DNA of 61,386 nt, from the NCBI GenBank assembly GCA_021648145.1, contig JAKITI010000016.1, forward strand, positions 1 to 61,386. The letters run 5' to 3'. The notes below the pieces were generated by a model. It had not been told where the DNA came from, made no database searches, and was given only the letters and a program-made list of their open reading frames with translations. The translations under genes and the position numbers were made by a program. This document shows, one piece after another, positions 28,099 to 35,657 of the stretch. This DNA is from Gammaproteobacteria bacterium. Its GTDB lineage: Bacteria; Pseudomonadota; Gammaproteobacteria; JAADGQ01. Each line of letters begins with the position of its first letter. The stretch's first letter is position 1.

Positions 28099-28647
28099 AT
28101 GTCTTCTTTGTCAAAAAAAAACTATTTTGAGTTTTTAGCTCTGCCTTGTGATTTTGATCTTGACCTAAGAGCACTTACTGACTGCTATCAATTACTTCAA
28201 AAAAACTTTCATCCCGACCGATATGCATCGAAACCTGATCATGAGCAACGATTGGCAATGCAACATAGCACTGAACTTAATGACGCTTATAGCATACTAA
28301 AAGATCCGGTTAAGCGCGGTTTTTATCTGCTGTCGCTTTATCAACCTGATGAGCAAAACCTGCCAGAGGAAGTTTCAATAAAAGATCCTGTTTTTTTGAT
28401 GCAGCAATTTGAGCTCAGAGAAGAGCTGGAATCGATAAAAACAGCACCAGATAGTTTAGATCATCTGCTTCTGTTTATTAAGAAAACGGACGACTCTATC
28501 AGTGAAATCATTGAGCAATTGAAAACAGAGTTTAAAGAAATTTCGCCGAATAATTTATCAACCATTCAATCTACATTAAATAAAATACAGTTCATGGTGA
28601 AATTGCGGGAAGAAGCGTTTCTGCTTGAAGATGAGCTGATGGATTAA
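28099..28647 (+). CDS. hscB: Co-chaperone HscB (J-domain protein)
   Basis: A ~182-aa protein with an N-terminal J domain ([12 protein letters not shown]..., HPD at 38-40, then [19 protein letters not shown]) and a C-terminal IscU-binding three-helix domain (~95-175). ATG 28099 is chosen over an upstream TTG overlapping iscA. Stimulates the HscA ATPase and delivers IscU to it. Confidence 0.95.
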   Translation: MSSLSKKNYFEFLALPCDFDLDLRALTDCYQLLQKNFHPDRYASKPDHEQRLAMQHSTELNDAYSILKDPVKRGFYLLSLYQPDEQNLPEEVSIKDPVFLMQQFELREELESIKTAPDSLDHLLLFIKKTDDSISEIIEQLKTEFKEISPNNLSTIQSTLNKIQFMVKLREEAFLLEDELMD

Positions 28648-28657
28648 TTTTAAAAAC

Positions 28658-30541
28658 ATGTCATTATTACAGATCAGCGAACCTGGGCAGTCTCCAGCCC
28701 CTCATCAAAGGCGTTTAGCTGCAGGAATTGATTTAGGAACCACGAATTCACTGGTAGCAACATCGCGCAGTGGTGTTGCTGATGTACTGCCTGATATTGA
28801 GGGATACCATCTGCTCCCTTCAATTGTCTCATATTCAAAAGATCAGCCAGTGATTGTGGGTCGGGTTGCTGCAGCAAAGGCTGTCTCTGACCCACTTAAT
28901 ACCATCGCATCGGTAAAGCGTTTGATGGGGCGTGGTATTGAAGATATCGTCCAAACAGGTAATAAATTACCTTATCAGTTCACAAAATCTGAGCAGGGAA
29001 TGCCACGGATTAGTACGGCTGCGGGTGATGTCAGCCCTGTTCAAGTCTCTTCAGAAATATTAAAAGAACTTAAATTACGTGCAGAGCAGAGCCTGCAGGG
29101 TGAGCTTGATGGGGTGGTGATTACCGTGCCCGCCTATTTTGATGATGCGCAGCGCCAGGCCACCAAAGATGCTGCTCGATTAGCCGGGCTCAATGTTTTA
29201 CGTCTGCTCAATGAGCCAACGGCTGCGGCTATTGCGTATGGATTGGATCGTGGCTCTGAAGGCATTCATGTTATTTATGACTTGGGTGGTGGTACGTTTG
29301 ATATCTCAATACTGCGTTTTAGCAAAGGTGTGTTTGAAGTGATTGCTACCGCAGGCAATGCCGCTTTGGGTGGTGATGATCTTGACCATGAAATTACCAA
29401 ATGGATCATGACACAAGCAGGTATTAGTGATGATGCAAGTCACAGCCAAGTGCGCCATATTTTGAATGAATCACGTATCGCAAAAGAAACTTTAACAGAG
29501 CAGCACTCCGCTCCGTTGAATATTGATTTGGATCAGGGTGGAACTTGGCAAAGCCAATTAACACGCGAACAATTTGAAACACTGATTGAGCCTATCATTC
29601 GCCGCACAATCGCACCTTGTCGCCGCGCTTTAAGGGATGCTGGTATTCAGGTGAGTGATATAGAAGATGTTGTGATGGTCGGTGGCGCGACCCGAGTGCC
29701 ATTAGTGCGAAAATTGGTGGGCGAATTTTTTGCACAACCGCCTCTGGTCGATATTGATCCCGATAAAGTTGTCGCTATTGGTGCGGCGATTCAAGCAGAC
29801 ATTTTGGTGGGTAATAAAAACGATGGTGAAATGCTGCTTTTAGATGTGATACCACTGTCACTGGGTCTGGAAACAATGGGAGGGTTAAGTGAAAAATTGA
29901 TTGCACGCAACACCACGATTCCCGTTGCAAGAGCACAAGAGTTCACAACCTATAAAAATGGCCAGACAGCCATGATGGTTCATGTCGTACAAGGCGAACG
30001 GGATCTGGTCGATGATTGCCGCTCACTGGCACGCTTTGAACTTCGTGGTATTCCTCCCATGGCTGCAGGTATCGCGCGTATTCGTGTTACATTTCAGGTT
30101 GATGCGGATGGCTTGTTGAGTGTCTCTGCTATTGAGAAAACCTCAGGTATCAGCAGTCAGATCGAAGTGAAACCCTCTTACGGGCTTCAAGAAAACGAGA
30201 TTGAACAGATGCTCAAAGATTCTATGCATTATGCAGAATCTGATGTTGAAGCAAGACGCTTACGAGAAGCTCAGGTGGATGCAAAAAGATTAATAGAAGC
30301 TGTAGAGAGTGCTTTGGCGGCGGATGCCGAAAAACTTTTAAGTTATAATGAGTGTCAAAAGATTAATCAGACACTGGAAAAACTTAAAGAGTCAGAAAAT
30401 AGCGCTTCACTTGAAGAGGTTAAACGTTTGACATCAAGCCTAGATGAAGCCAGCGCAAGTTTTGCAGCCAAGCGTATGGATGCCAATATCCAGAAGGTTT
30501 TGGCTGGTCATAGCGTGACTGATTTTGATAATAAGGGGTAA
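28658..30541 (+). CDS. hscA: Hsp70-type chaperone HscA
   Basis: A 627-aa Hsp70 specialised for IscU. ATPase domain motifs: [64 protein letters not shown] and [11 protein letters not shown]. The substrate domain follows [13 protein letters not shown]. The N-terminus has the short HscA-specific extension before AGIDLG. It uses ATP to release clusters from IscU via LPPVK. It ends 5 nt before the fdx ATG. Confidence 0.97.
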   Translation: MSLLQISEPGQSPAPHQRRLAAGIDLGTTNSLVATSRSGVADVLPDIEGYHLLPSIVSYSKDQPVIVGRVAAAKAVSDPLNTIASVKRLMGRGIEDIVQTGNKLPYQFTKSEQGMPRISTAAGDVSPVQVSSEILKELKLRAEQSLQGELDGVVITVPAYFDDAQRQATKDAARLAGLNVLRLLNEPTAAAIAYGLDRGSEGIHVIYDLGGGTFDISILRFSKGVFEVIATAGNAALGGDDLDHEITKWIMTQAGISDDASHSQVRHILNESRIAKETLTEQHSAPLNIDLDQGGTWQSQLTREQFETLIEPIIRRTIAPCRRALRDAGIQVSDIEDVVMVGGATRVPLVRKLVGEFFAQPPLVDIDPDKVVAIGAAIQADILVGNKNDGEMLLLDVIPLSLGLETMGGLSEKLIARNTTIPVARAQEFTTYKNGQTAMMVHVVQGERDLVDDCRSLARFELRGIPPMAAGIARIRVTFQVDADGLLSVSAIEKTSGISSQIEVKPSYGLQENEIEQMLKDSMHYAESDVEARRLREAQVDAKRLIEAVESALAADAEKLLSYNECQKINQTLEKLKESENSASLEEVKRLTSSLDEASASFAAKRMDANIQKVLAGHSVTDFDNKG

Positions 30542-30545
30542 ATAT

Positions 30546-30884
30546 ATGCCGCAAATTATATTTCTACCACATGATGAATTATGCCCTGAAGGGGCAGTAA
30601 TAGAGACCCAAGCAGGAGTCAGTATCTGTGATGCTGCGTTGGCTTCTGATATCCCTATTGAACATGCATGTGAAAAAGTTGCCGCCTGTACGACCTGTCA
30701 TGTTTATATCAGAGAAGGGGCTGAATCACTGAATGAAGCCAGTGAAAATGAAGATGATATGCTGGATAAAGCTTGGGGGCTTGACCCAGATTCGAGATTA
30801 AGCTGTCAAGCGATTGTAGGAGAAGACGATCTCGTGGTCGAAATTCCAAAGTACACCATCAACATGGTTTCAGAAGGGCACTAA
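30546..30884 (+). CDS. fdx: [2Fe-2S] ferredoxin Fdx of the isc system
   Basis: 112 aa from ATG 30546, which has AGGGG just upstream; an upstream ATG (30525) overlaps hscA and is unlikely. Ligands Cys42, Cys48, Cys51 and Cys87 match E. coli Fdx exactly (HACEKVAACTTCHVYI, RLSCQAI). Donates electrons for cluster assembly on IscU/IscS. One nt separates it from iscX. Confidence 0.97.
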   Translation: MPQIIFLPHDELCPEGAVIETQAGVSICDAALASDIPIEHACEKVAACTTCHVYIREGAESLNEASENEDDMLDKAWGLDPDSRLSCQAIVGEDDLVVEIPKYTINMVSEGH

Positions 30885-30885
30885 A

Positions 30886-31086
30886 ATGACACTGCGTTGG
30901 ACCGATACACGAGATATAGCCATTGAACTGGATGAAGCTCATCCTGATGTTGATCCACAATATGTACGTTTTACTGATTTGCAGCAATGGGTGCTTGAGT
31001 TGGCAGAGTTTGATGATGACCCTACGCATTGTGGTGAAAAAATTCTGGAAGCCATTCAGATGATGTGGCTGGAAGAGCGAGATTGA
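30886..31086 (+). CDS. iscX: IscX (YfhJ), iron-binding regulator of IscS
   Basis: A 66-aa acidic protein with the family motifs WTDTRDIAIELDEAHPDVDP, VRFTDLQQWVLEL and FDDDP, ending EAIQMMWLEERD. IscX binds IscS at the IscU/Fdx site and tunes desulfurase activity with iron. It closes the isc operon; no strong terminator follows. Confidence 0.96.
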   Translation: MTLRWTDTRDIAIELDEAHPDVDPQYVRFTDLQQWVLELAEFDDDPTHCGEKILEAIQMMWLEERD

Positions 31087-31145
31087 CATAGGTAGGCCTG
31101 TCAAGCTAGATTAAGGGCAATTCTTTAACTTAACTAGGAGGAGTT

Positions 31146-31661
31146 ATGTACTCCCGATTTGCCTTGGCTTTATCCGTTTCACTTTTTACTTTTAGTACTT
31201 CATTGGCGGCTGATAACTGTAAAGGTATGGGCTTGGAAACGGCTCCCGCATCTCAGTTTAAAAATAATGGTGATGGCACTGTTACCGATAAAAAAAATGG
31301 CCTAACATGGATGAAGTGTTCTGTAGGTATGAGCTGGAACGGAGAAATTTGTGCAGGTGATGCTGATCGTAAAAGCTGGCGTAAAGCAACGTCAGAAGTT
31401 AAATCTTTAAATAAAGAAGGTTTTGCAGGCTCTAAAAAGTGGCGCTTGCCCACTCGTAATGAGCTGGAAAAAATTGTAGAACATAAATGCTTTGCTCCAT
31501 CCATCAGTACAGAAGTTTTTCCAAGAACAGCCACAACAGGTTATTGGACTGAAACCAAGGATCTTCACTCTGACAAACATGCATGGATTGTGTTGTTTCG
31601 GCATGGCTCAAGTTACATAAGCAGTAAAAAAGATGAGTGGTTTTTACGCTTGGTGCGTTAA
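31146..31661 (+). CDS. Exported DUF1566 (Lcl C-terminal domain) protein
   Basis: A 171-aa protein with a signal peptide (ALALSVSLFTFSTSLAA). The domain starts FKNNGDGTVTDKKNGLTWMKC, the standard DUF1566 opening, and has KKWRLPTRNELEKIVEHKC and GYWTETKD, ending FLRLVR. Four or more Cys probably form disulfides. A perfect AGGAGGAG Shine-Dalgarno lies 6 nt before ATG. DUF1566 proteins resemble C-type-lectin-fold surface proteins; the ligand is unknown. Confidence 0.88.
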   Translation: MYSRFALALSVSLFTFSTSLAADNCKGMGLETAPASQFKNNGDGTVTDKKNGLTWMKCSVGMSWNGEICAGDADRKSWRKATSEVKSLNKEGFAGSKKWRLPTRNELEKIVEHKCFAPSISTEVFPRTATTGYWTETKDLHSDKHAWIVLFRHGSSYISSKKDEWFLRLVR

Positions 31662-31662
31662 T

Positions 31663-31785
31663 ATGTCTATAGAAAATGTCACTGTAACGAAAAACACACT
31701 GAGTGTTGAAGGACTAATAGCGGGTAAGGCTTATGGGGAAAGACTGGCATCATTGAAAAAATGGATGAAATCAAGAAGTATTTAA
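31663..31785 (+). CDS. Possible 40-aa peptide between the DUF1566 gene and the efflux operon
   Basis: ATG 1 nt after the preceding stop opens 40 codons (MSIENVTVTKNTLSVEGLI...WMKSRSI), ending 7 nt before the efflux outer-membrane gene. The C-terminus is basic. There is no RBS of note and no recognised family. Could be translationally coupled or just open by chance. Confidence 0.3.
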   Translation: MSIENVTVTKNTLSVEGLIAGKAYGERLASLKKWMKSRSI

Positions 31786-31792
31786 AAACATA

Positions 31793-33157
31793 ATGTTACA
31801 GCGATATCTACCCATTGCTGCAATATTGTTATTGGCATCATGCGCCACTTCTGAAAAAGCAGTGGTTCAACCCCCCTCACTTCCTCTGGAATTCACTCAA
31901 ACAGGCTCATCCGAGCTGCCGGAAAAATGGTGGCGAGTATTCAATGATGAATCTCTCAATCAATTAATTGAAACAGCACTGCTCGATAATTTTGACCTCC
32001 AAAGTGTCAGGAATCGTCTGGAGCAGGCGCGTGCTGTTGCACGTAAAAGTGGAGCTGCAAGTTTTCCTCGTCTGGATGGGTCGGCAGGTTCTTCACGTTC
32101 AGTCAGTCAAAGCGATGAACTGAGTAAAGTCACGACCGATATCTCTTCGATCGGTATTGCAGCAAGTTATGAATTGGATTTATGGGGAGGAATCAACTCA
32201 AACACTCAAGCGGCTGAGTTAGATTTTCTTGCTAGTCAGGAAGCACTGAATGCGGCTGCAATTTCACTCAGCTCTGAAGTGGCTGTTACATGGTATCGTT
32301 TGGTCGATCAACAACGTCAAATTGAGTTACTTAAACAGCAGCACCTGACGGATAAAAAACACCTGAGTGCTGTCACCGGACGATTCAAAGCAGGGCAAAT
32401 TACTTCGACTGATCTGCTTCAGCAGCGTCAGAAAGTCGAAGCAACATTGGGTGAAACTTCTCTGGCTGAATCAACGCTTCAGCTGTTAAATCACCAGTTG
32501 GCGCTCTTGTTAGGGCAGTCACCTCATGCTGATTTATTCCCCAAAGCACAAATATTCCCCAAATTACCTGCACTGCCTAAGACGGGCATTCCTGCTGAAC
32601 TTATCAATCAGCGACCCGATGTTCGTCAGACTTATCTACAGGTTCAGGCAGCGGATCAACGTATGGCAGTGGCGGTGAGTGAGCGCTTTCCTCGCATCAG
32701 CTTAACGGCAAAGCTGGATTTTGATGCGACTGAACTATTTAATAACTGGTTGACTAATATAGCAGCTAATTTATTAGTGCCGATTATTGATGGCGGTCAG
32801 CGCAAGGCCGAAGTTGATCGCACTGAGGCGGTTCGCTTCGAAGCGTTGAATCGCTACAAACAAACGGTGTTAACAGCGCTGAAAGAGGTGGAGGATGCTT
32901 TGGTTCAAGAGGTGCATCAACAGCAATGGCTGGATCGTTTAAATAAACAGCTATCATTTTCAGAGGCTGTTGTCGAGCAAACACGGCAGCACTATATTCA
33001 TGGTGAAATGGATTTTTTCCGTTTCCTCGGCGCAGTATCCAGTCATCAAAAATTACAGCGTAGTCAGTTGCAGGCGGAGCGTGAATTGATTGAATATCGT
33101 ATTAATTTGTATCGGGCACTAGCGGGCGACTGGGATGTGAAACATGTCAGAAACTAG
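31793..33157 (+). CDS. Outer-membrane efflux lipoprotein (NodT/OprM family)
   Basis: A 454-aa lipoprotein: signal with lipobox LLASC (Cys17). Two TolC-type repeats, each with the helical hairpin and the conserved LWWRVFND-like start (EKWWRVFNDESLNQLIETALLDNFDL), then YELDLWGGINSNTQAAE, and in the second repeat LINQRPDVRQTYLQVQAADQRMAVA. Forms the outer-membrane tunnel of a tripartite pump with the two downstream genes. It overlaps the fusion-protein gene by 14 nt. Confidence 0.93.
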   Translation: MLQRYLPIAAILLLASCATSEKAVVQPPSLPLEFTQTGSSELPEKWWRVFNDESLNQLIETALLDNFDLQSVRNRLEQARAVARKSGAASFPRLDGSAGSSRSVSQSDELSKVTTDISSIGIAASYELDLWGGINSNTQAAELDFLASQEALNAAAISLSSEVAVTWYRLVDQQRQIELLKQQHLTDKKHLSAVTGRFKAGQITSTDLLQQRQKVEATLGETSLAESTLQLLNHQLALLLGQSPHADLFPKAQIFPKLPALPKTGIPAELINQRPDVRQTYLQVQAADQRMAVAVSERFPRISLTAKLDFDATELFNNWLTNIAANLLVPIIDGGQRKAEVDRTEAVRFEALNRYKQTVLTALKEVEDALVQEVHQQQWLDRLNKQLSFSEAVVEQTRQHYIHGEMDFFRFLGAVSSHQKLQRSQLQAERELIEYRINLYRALAGDWDVKHVRN

Positions 33158-34295
33158 ATTTAAAAAAATATTTAAAATATTGATTGCGCTGGCTATTTTA
33201 TTGGTTGCAATTGCACTCTCTTTTTATCTTATTTCGACTCAACCTCAGGCTGAGCGAGTTAAACCTGAGGTTAAAGTACCGTTGGTTGAAACGGTGATTC
33301 CACCATTCCGTGAGCACTCAGTGACCGTGCAAGCGATGGGTCGCGTGATCGCGGCGCAGCAAATTGAGTTGATGGCGCGAGTGAGCGGTGAAGTCATTAA
33401 AGTAAGCTCTTCACTTGTACCTGGTGGAATGTTCAAAAAAAATAGTGAGATTTTGAAAATTGATCCGACAGATTATGAGTTGGTTGTCCAACAACGTAAA
33501 AGTGATCTTGTCCGTGCTGAATATGAGCTGGCACTGGAAGTAGGACGGCAACAAATTGCAAAGCAAGACTATCTGCTGTTAGGTGAAAAACTGGAAGGTG
33601 AAGAGCTCTCTCTGGTGCTTCGTCAGCCGCACCTGCAAATGGCAAAAGCGAATATTGCAGCGGCTCAATCATCACTGGATCGAGCTCAACTGGATCTGCG
33701 CCGGACACAGATTAAAGCTCCTTTTAATGCGCTTGTTCAAGAAAAAAAGGTCAGCGTGGGTTCACAAGTGACTACAGCGACAGCGTTGATGACATTAGTC
33801 GATACCGATACGTACTGGGTTGAAGTCGCTATTCCGGTGGATCAGCTTAAATGGGTCAATATCGGGGCAGACGCTCACATTAAGCACACATCTGCCTGGG
33901 GAGAGAACACTTTTCGGCAAGGAACCGTGAAATCAATTAAGCCCATGATTGGACAAGAGGATCATATGGCTCAAATTATAGTATCAATCAAAGATCCCAT
34001 GGCACTAAAAACGGAGAATAAGGATCGACCAAAATTGATGGCAGGTGCTTTTGTTCGTGTTGAAATGATGGGGAAAATTCTTACCGATGTACTGCATATT
34101 CCAGAGCCATCACTGCATGAAGGCTCGCAGATCTGGGTGATGACCCAAAACAATGAGCTGGATATTCGTACCGTCGATATTCGCTGGCGTGAAAGTGGTA
34201 TTGTTTATATCTCTGATCAATTAGCAACGGGAGAGCAACTGATCGTGAGTGACCTGGCCGCTCCTGTTCAAGGTATGAAGCTGCGGTCTGAATAA
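33144..34295 (+). CDS. RND efflux membrane-fusion protein, with replaced 3' end
   Basis: A 383-aa HlyD/AcrA-type adaptor: N-terminal membrane anchor (~9-31), lipoyl/barrel-sandwich start VETVIPPFREHSVTVQAMGRV, a coiled-coil hairpin ~105-170, then LRRTQIKAPFNALVQEKKV and beta-barrel regions. Its last ~18 codons are present twice: here and, with three synonymous differences, just before the RND pump gene (35588-35639). The downstream copy continues to a stop that overlaps the pump ATG, so it is probably the original end, and the gene now carries a recombined 3' end. The reading frame is intact (...GMKLRSE). Confidence 0.92.
   Translation: MSETRFKKIFKILIALAILLVAIALSFYLISTQPQAERVKPEVKVPLVETVIPPFREHSVTVQAMGRVIAAQQIELMARVSGEVIKVSSSLVPGGMFKKNSEILKIDPTDYELVVQQRKSDLVRAEYELALEVGRQQIAKQDYLLLGEKLEGEELSLVLRQPHLQMAKANIAAAQSSLDRAQLDLRRTQIKAPFNALVQEKKVSVGSQVTTATALMTLVDTDTYWVEVAIPVDQLKWVNIGADAHIKHTSAWGENTFRQGTVKSIKPMIGQEDHMAQIIVSIKDPMALKTENKDRPKLMAGAFVRVEMMGKILTDVLHIPEPSLHEGSQIWVMTQNNELDIRTVDIRWRESGIVYISDQLATGEQLIVSDLAAPVQGMKLRSE
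34238..34289 (+). repeat. Left direct repeat bounding the insertion in the efflux operon
   Basis: 52 nt matching 35588-35639 at 49 positions, beginning with a 27-nt identical run. The three differences (34265, 34274, 34283) are all third codon positions of the fusion-protein gene. Offset is exactly 1350 nt. Probable left attachment or recombination junction. Confidence 0.85.
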
Positions 34296-34373
34296 GGGCT
34301 GGCTTCATTTCATTGTTTACATCAAATACTAAAACCAATTGATTAACGCTTTCAAAACACTTGGATACGAGCT

Positions 34374-35195
34374 ATGAGCAAAAAGAATAAAAAAATAGAT
34401 GTCCAGGGGAGTGAGATAACTATCATTTCTACCAAAGAACAAGACTATATATCTCTTACCGATATGGTTCGGGATATTGATAATGGGCTTGTTCTTATTG
34501 AAAAGTGGCTAAGAAACAAGAACACGATTGAATTTCTTGGGATTTGGGAAGAAATTTATAACCCTAATTTTAATTCCCCCGAATTCGAGGGAATTAAAAA
34601 TCAGGCAGGCTTAAATCGCTTTGCACTTTCTGTTAAACAATGGGTAAGTAAAACAAACTCCATTGGTATTATTGCCAAAGCAGGAAGGTATGGCGGAACC
34701 TATGCTCATAAAGACATTGCCTTTGAGTTTGCTTCTTGGATTTCGCCAAAGTTTAAAATCTTTCTGATAAAAGAATTTCAACGTCTAAAAGATGAAGAAC
34801 AAAAGCAACTCGGTTGGGATATTAAACGCAACCTCACCAAAATAAACTATCGCATACATACAGATGCTATTAAAGAAAACCTTATCCCAAAAAACCTAAA
34901 TAAAAAACAAATATTTGTTGTTTACGCCAATGAAGCAGATATTTTAAATGTGGCTCTCTTTGGGAAAACAGCCAAACAGTGGCGAGACGAAAACCCCAAA
35001 GAGAAAGGTAATATTAGAGATTATGCCAATGTCAGCCAATTGGTATGCCTTGCCAATCTCGAAAACTTAAATGCGGTGTTTATTAATGATGGTTTGCCAC
35101 AAAGCGACCGATTGGTAAAACTGAATCAAATTGCTATTTCACAGATGAAAATATTGTTGAGAGATAAATCTGTAAAAATGTTGGATGATGAGTAG
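34374..35195 (+). CDS. KilA-N domain DNA-binding protein
   Basis: A 273-aa protein. Residues ~8-115 form a KilA-N domain: YISLTDMVRDIDNG, VLIEKWLRNKNTIEFLGIWE, AGRYGGTYAHKDIAFEFASWISPKFKIFLIKEFQRLK. The rest is Lys/Asn-rich, with VVYANEADILNVALFGKTAKQWR and ANLENLNAVFIND. Such proteins are found in phages and as an extra gene between hsdM and hsdS of type I restriction systems. Here its stop overlaps the start of an hsdS-like fragment, consistent with that origin. Codon use is more AT-rich than in the flanking efflux genes. DNA target unknown. Confidence 0.88.
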   Translation: MSKKNKKIDVQGSEITIISTKEQDYISLTDMVRDIDNGLVLIEKWLRNKNTIEFLGIWEEIYNPNFNSPEFEGIKNQAGLNRFALSVKQWVSKTNSIGIIAKAGRYGGTYAHKDIAFEFASWISPKFKIFLIKEFQRLKDEEQKQLGWDIKRNLTKINYRIHTDAIKENLIPKNLNKKQIFVVYANEADILNVALFGKTAKQWRDENPKEKGNIRDYANVSQLVCLANLENLNAVFINDGLPQSDRLVKLNQIAISQMKILLRDKSVKMLDDE

Positions 35196-35343
35196 CTACA
35201 AGCGATTAGGATATTACATACAGTTGGTGGATAAACGAAATGTTAATTCAACAGTAACTTTACTTAGAGGGGTTTCAACAAGAAAAGTACTTATTGAATT
35301 TCTCAAAATTCGATCGTTTGAACCTTGTACAAACCCTTGGTAG
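35188..35343 (+). pseudogene. N-terminal fragment of a type I restriction specificity subunit (HsdS-like)
   Basis: A 51-codon frame beginning MSSYKRLGYYIQLVDKRN, then STVTLLRGVSTRKV, closely following the start of one HsdS subgroup (pattern YKRLGDYIQLVDxRN...VTxLLGVSxxKxFI). It overlaps the KilA-N stop by 8 nt. After ~36 residues the similarity ends, and it runs into zeta-toxin-like sequence in another frame. Target-recognition domains are absent, so it is non-functional. Confidence 0.6.
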
Positions 35344-35411
35344 ATGAATGGGCAGTTTACGATAACTCAGGGGTAACCCCTGAACTTCTTGAAGAGGGTG
35401 TAAAATTATGA
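35322..35411 (+). pseudogene. C-terminal fragment of a zeta-toxin-like ATPase
   Basis: The frame reads TLYKPLVDEWAVYDNSG, then VTPELLEEGVKL, matching by eye the C-terminal tail of chromosomal zeta-toxin family proteins (pattern PLADxWxxYDNSG). Its TGA overlaps the following ATG (ATGA, 35408-35411), the coupling expected for the small gene that usually follows. The kinase part is missing, replaced by the hsdS fragment. Confidence 0.5.
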
Positions 35412-35602
35412 GTGTAGATAAGTTTGATCAAAATTCAAAATCACATAAAAGAGATCCTGATTTGGCAAATGCAGAAATTGCAATGAAGCGAGCAGCGATT
35501 AAAGCACGAGAGATAGCGCAAAAAACTGGTACGGCTGTTGTCACGCTGAAGAATAAAGTGATCAGAGAAGAATACTTTAAATCAGCGACTGATCGTGAGT
35601 GA
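35408..35602 (+). CDS. Small basic protein, partner ORF of zeta-toxin-like genes
   Basis: A 64-aa protein, MSVDKFDQNSKSHKRDPDLANAEIAMKRAAIKAREIAQKTGTAVVTLKNKVIREEY. The DPDLANAE..MKRAA.KARE.A..TGTAVV pattern is familiar from short ORFs directly downstream of zeta-toxin-like ATPases. The role is not established; an antitoxin-like function is only a guess. Its last codons lie inside the right direct repeat, so the C-terminus may have been altered by the insertion event. Confidence 0.6.
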   Translation: MSVDKFDQNSKSHKRDPDLANAEIAMKRAAIKAREIAQKTGTAVVTLKNKVIREEYFKSATDRE

Positions 35603-35657
35603 CCTGGCCGCTCCCGTTCAAGGCATGAAGCTACGGTCTAAACCACATGCAAAATAA
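35588..35657 (+). repeat. Right direct repeat and relic original 3' end of the membrane-fusion gene
   Basis: 35588-35639 repeats 34238-34289. Read in the fusion-protein frame it continues MKLRSKPHAK to TAA 35655-35657, overlapping the RND pump ATG (35647) by 11 nt. Such an overlap is typical of an undisturbed efflux operon (the upstream pair overlaps by 14 nt), so this copy is inferred to be native and the left copy imported. Confidence 0.8.

Larger units (their letters stand above)
34292..35587 (+). mobile_element. ~1.3-kb insertion of defence-type genes splitting the RND operon
   Basis: The segment between the two direct repeats holds a KilA-N gene, an hsdS N-terminal fragment, a zeta-toxin C-terminal fragment and a small gene, all on the plus strand. 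It separates the fusion protein from its RND pump, which are normally adjacent and overlapping. There is no integrase or transposase, so it is either a decayed integrative element or a cassette captured by homologous recombination. Confidence 0.7.

Noticed and set aside
34292-35587. Insertion sequence or prophage origin for the efflux-operon insertion
   Set aside because: No transposase, integrase or terminal inverted repeats; the boundaries are duplicated host gene sequence, which fits integration or recombination better than an IS.
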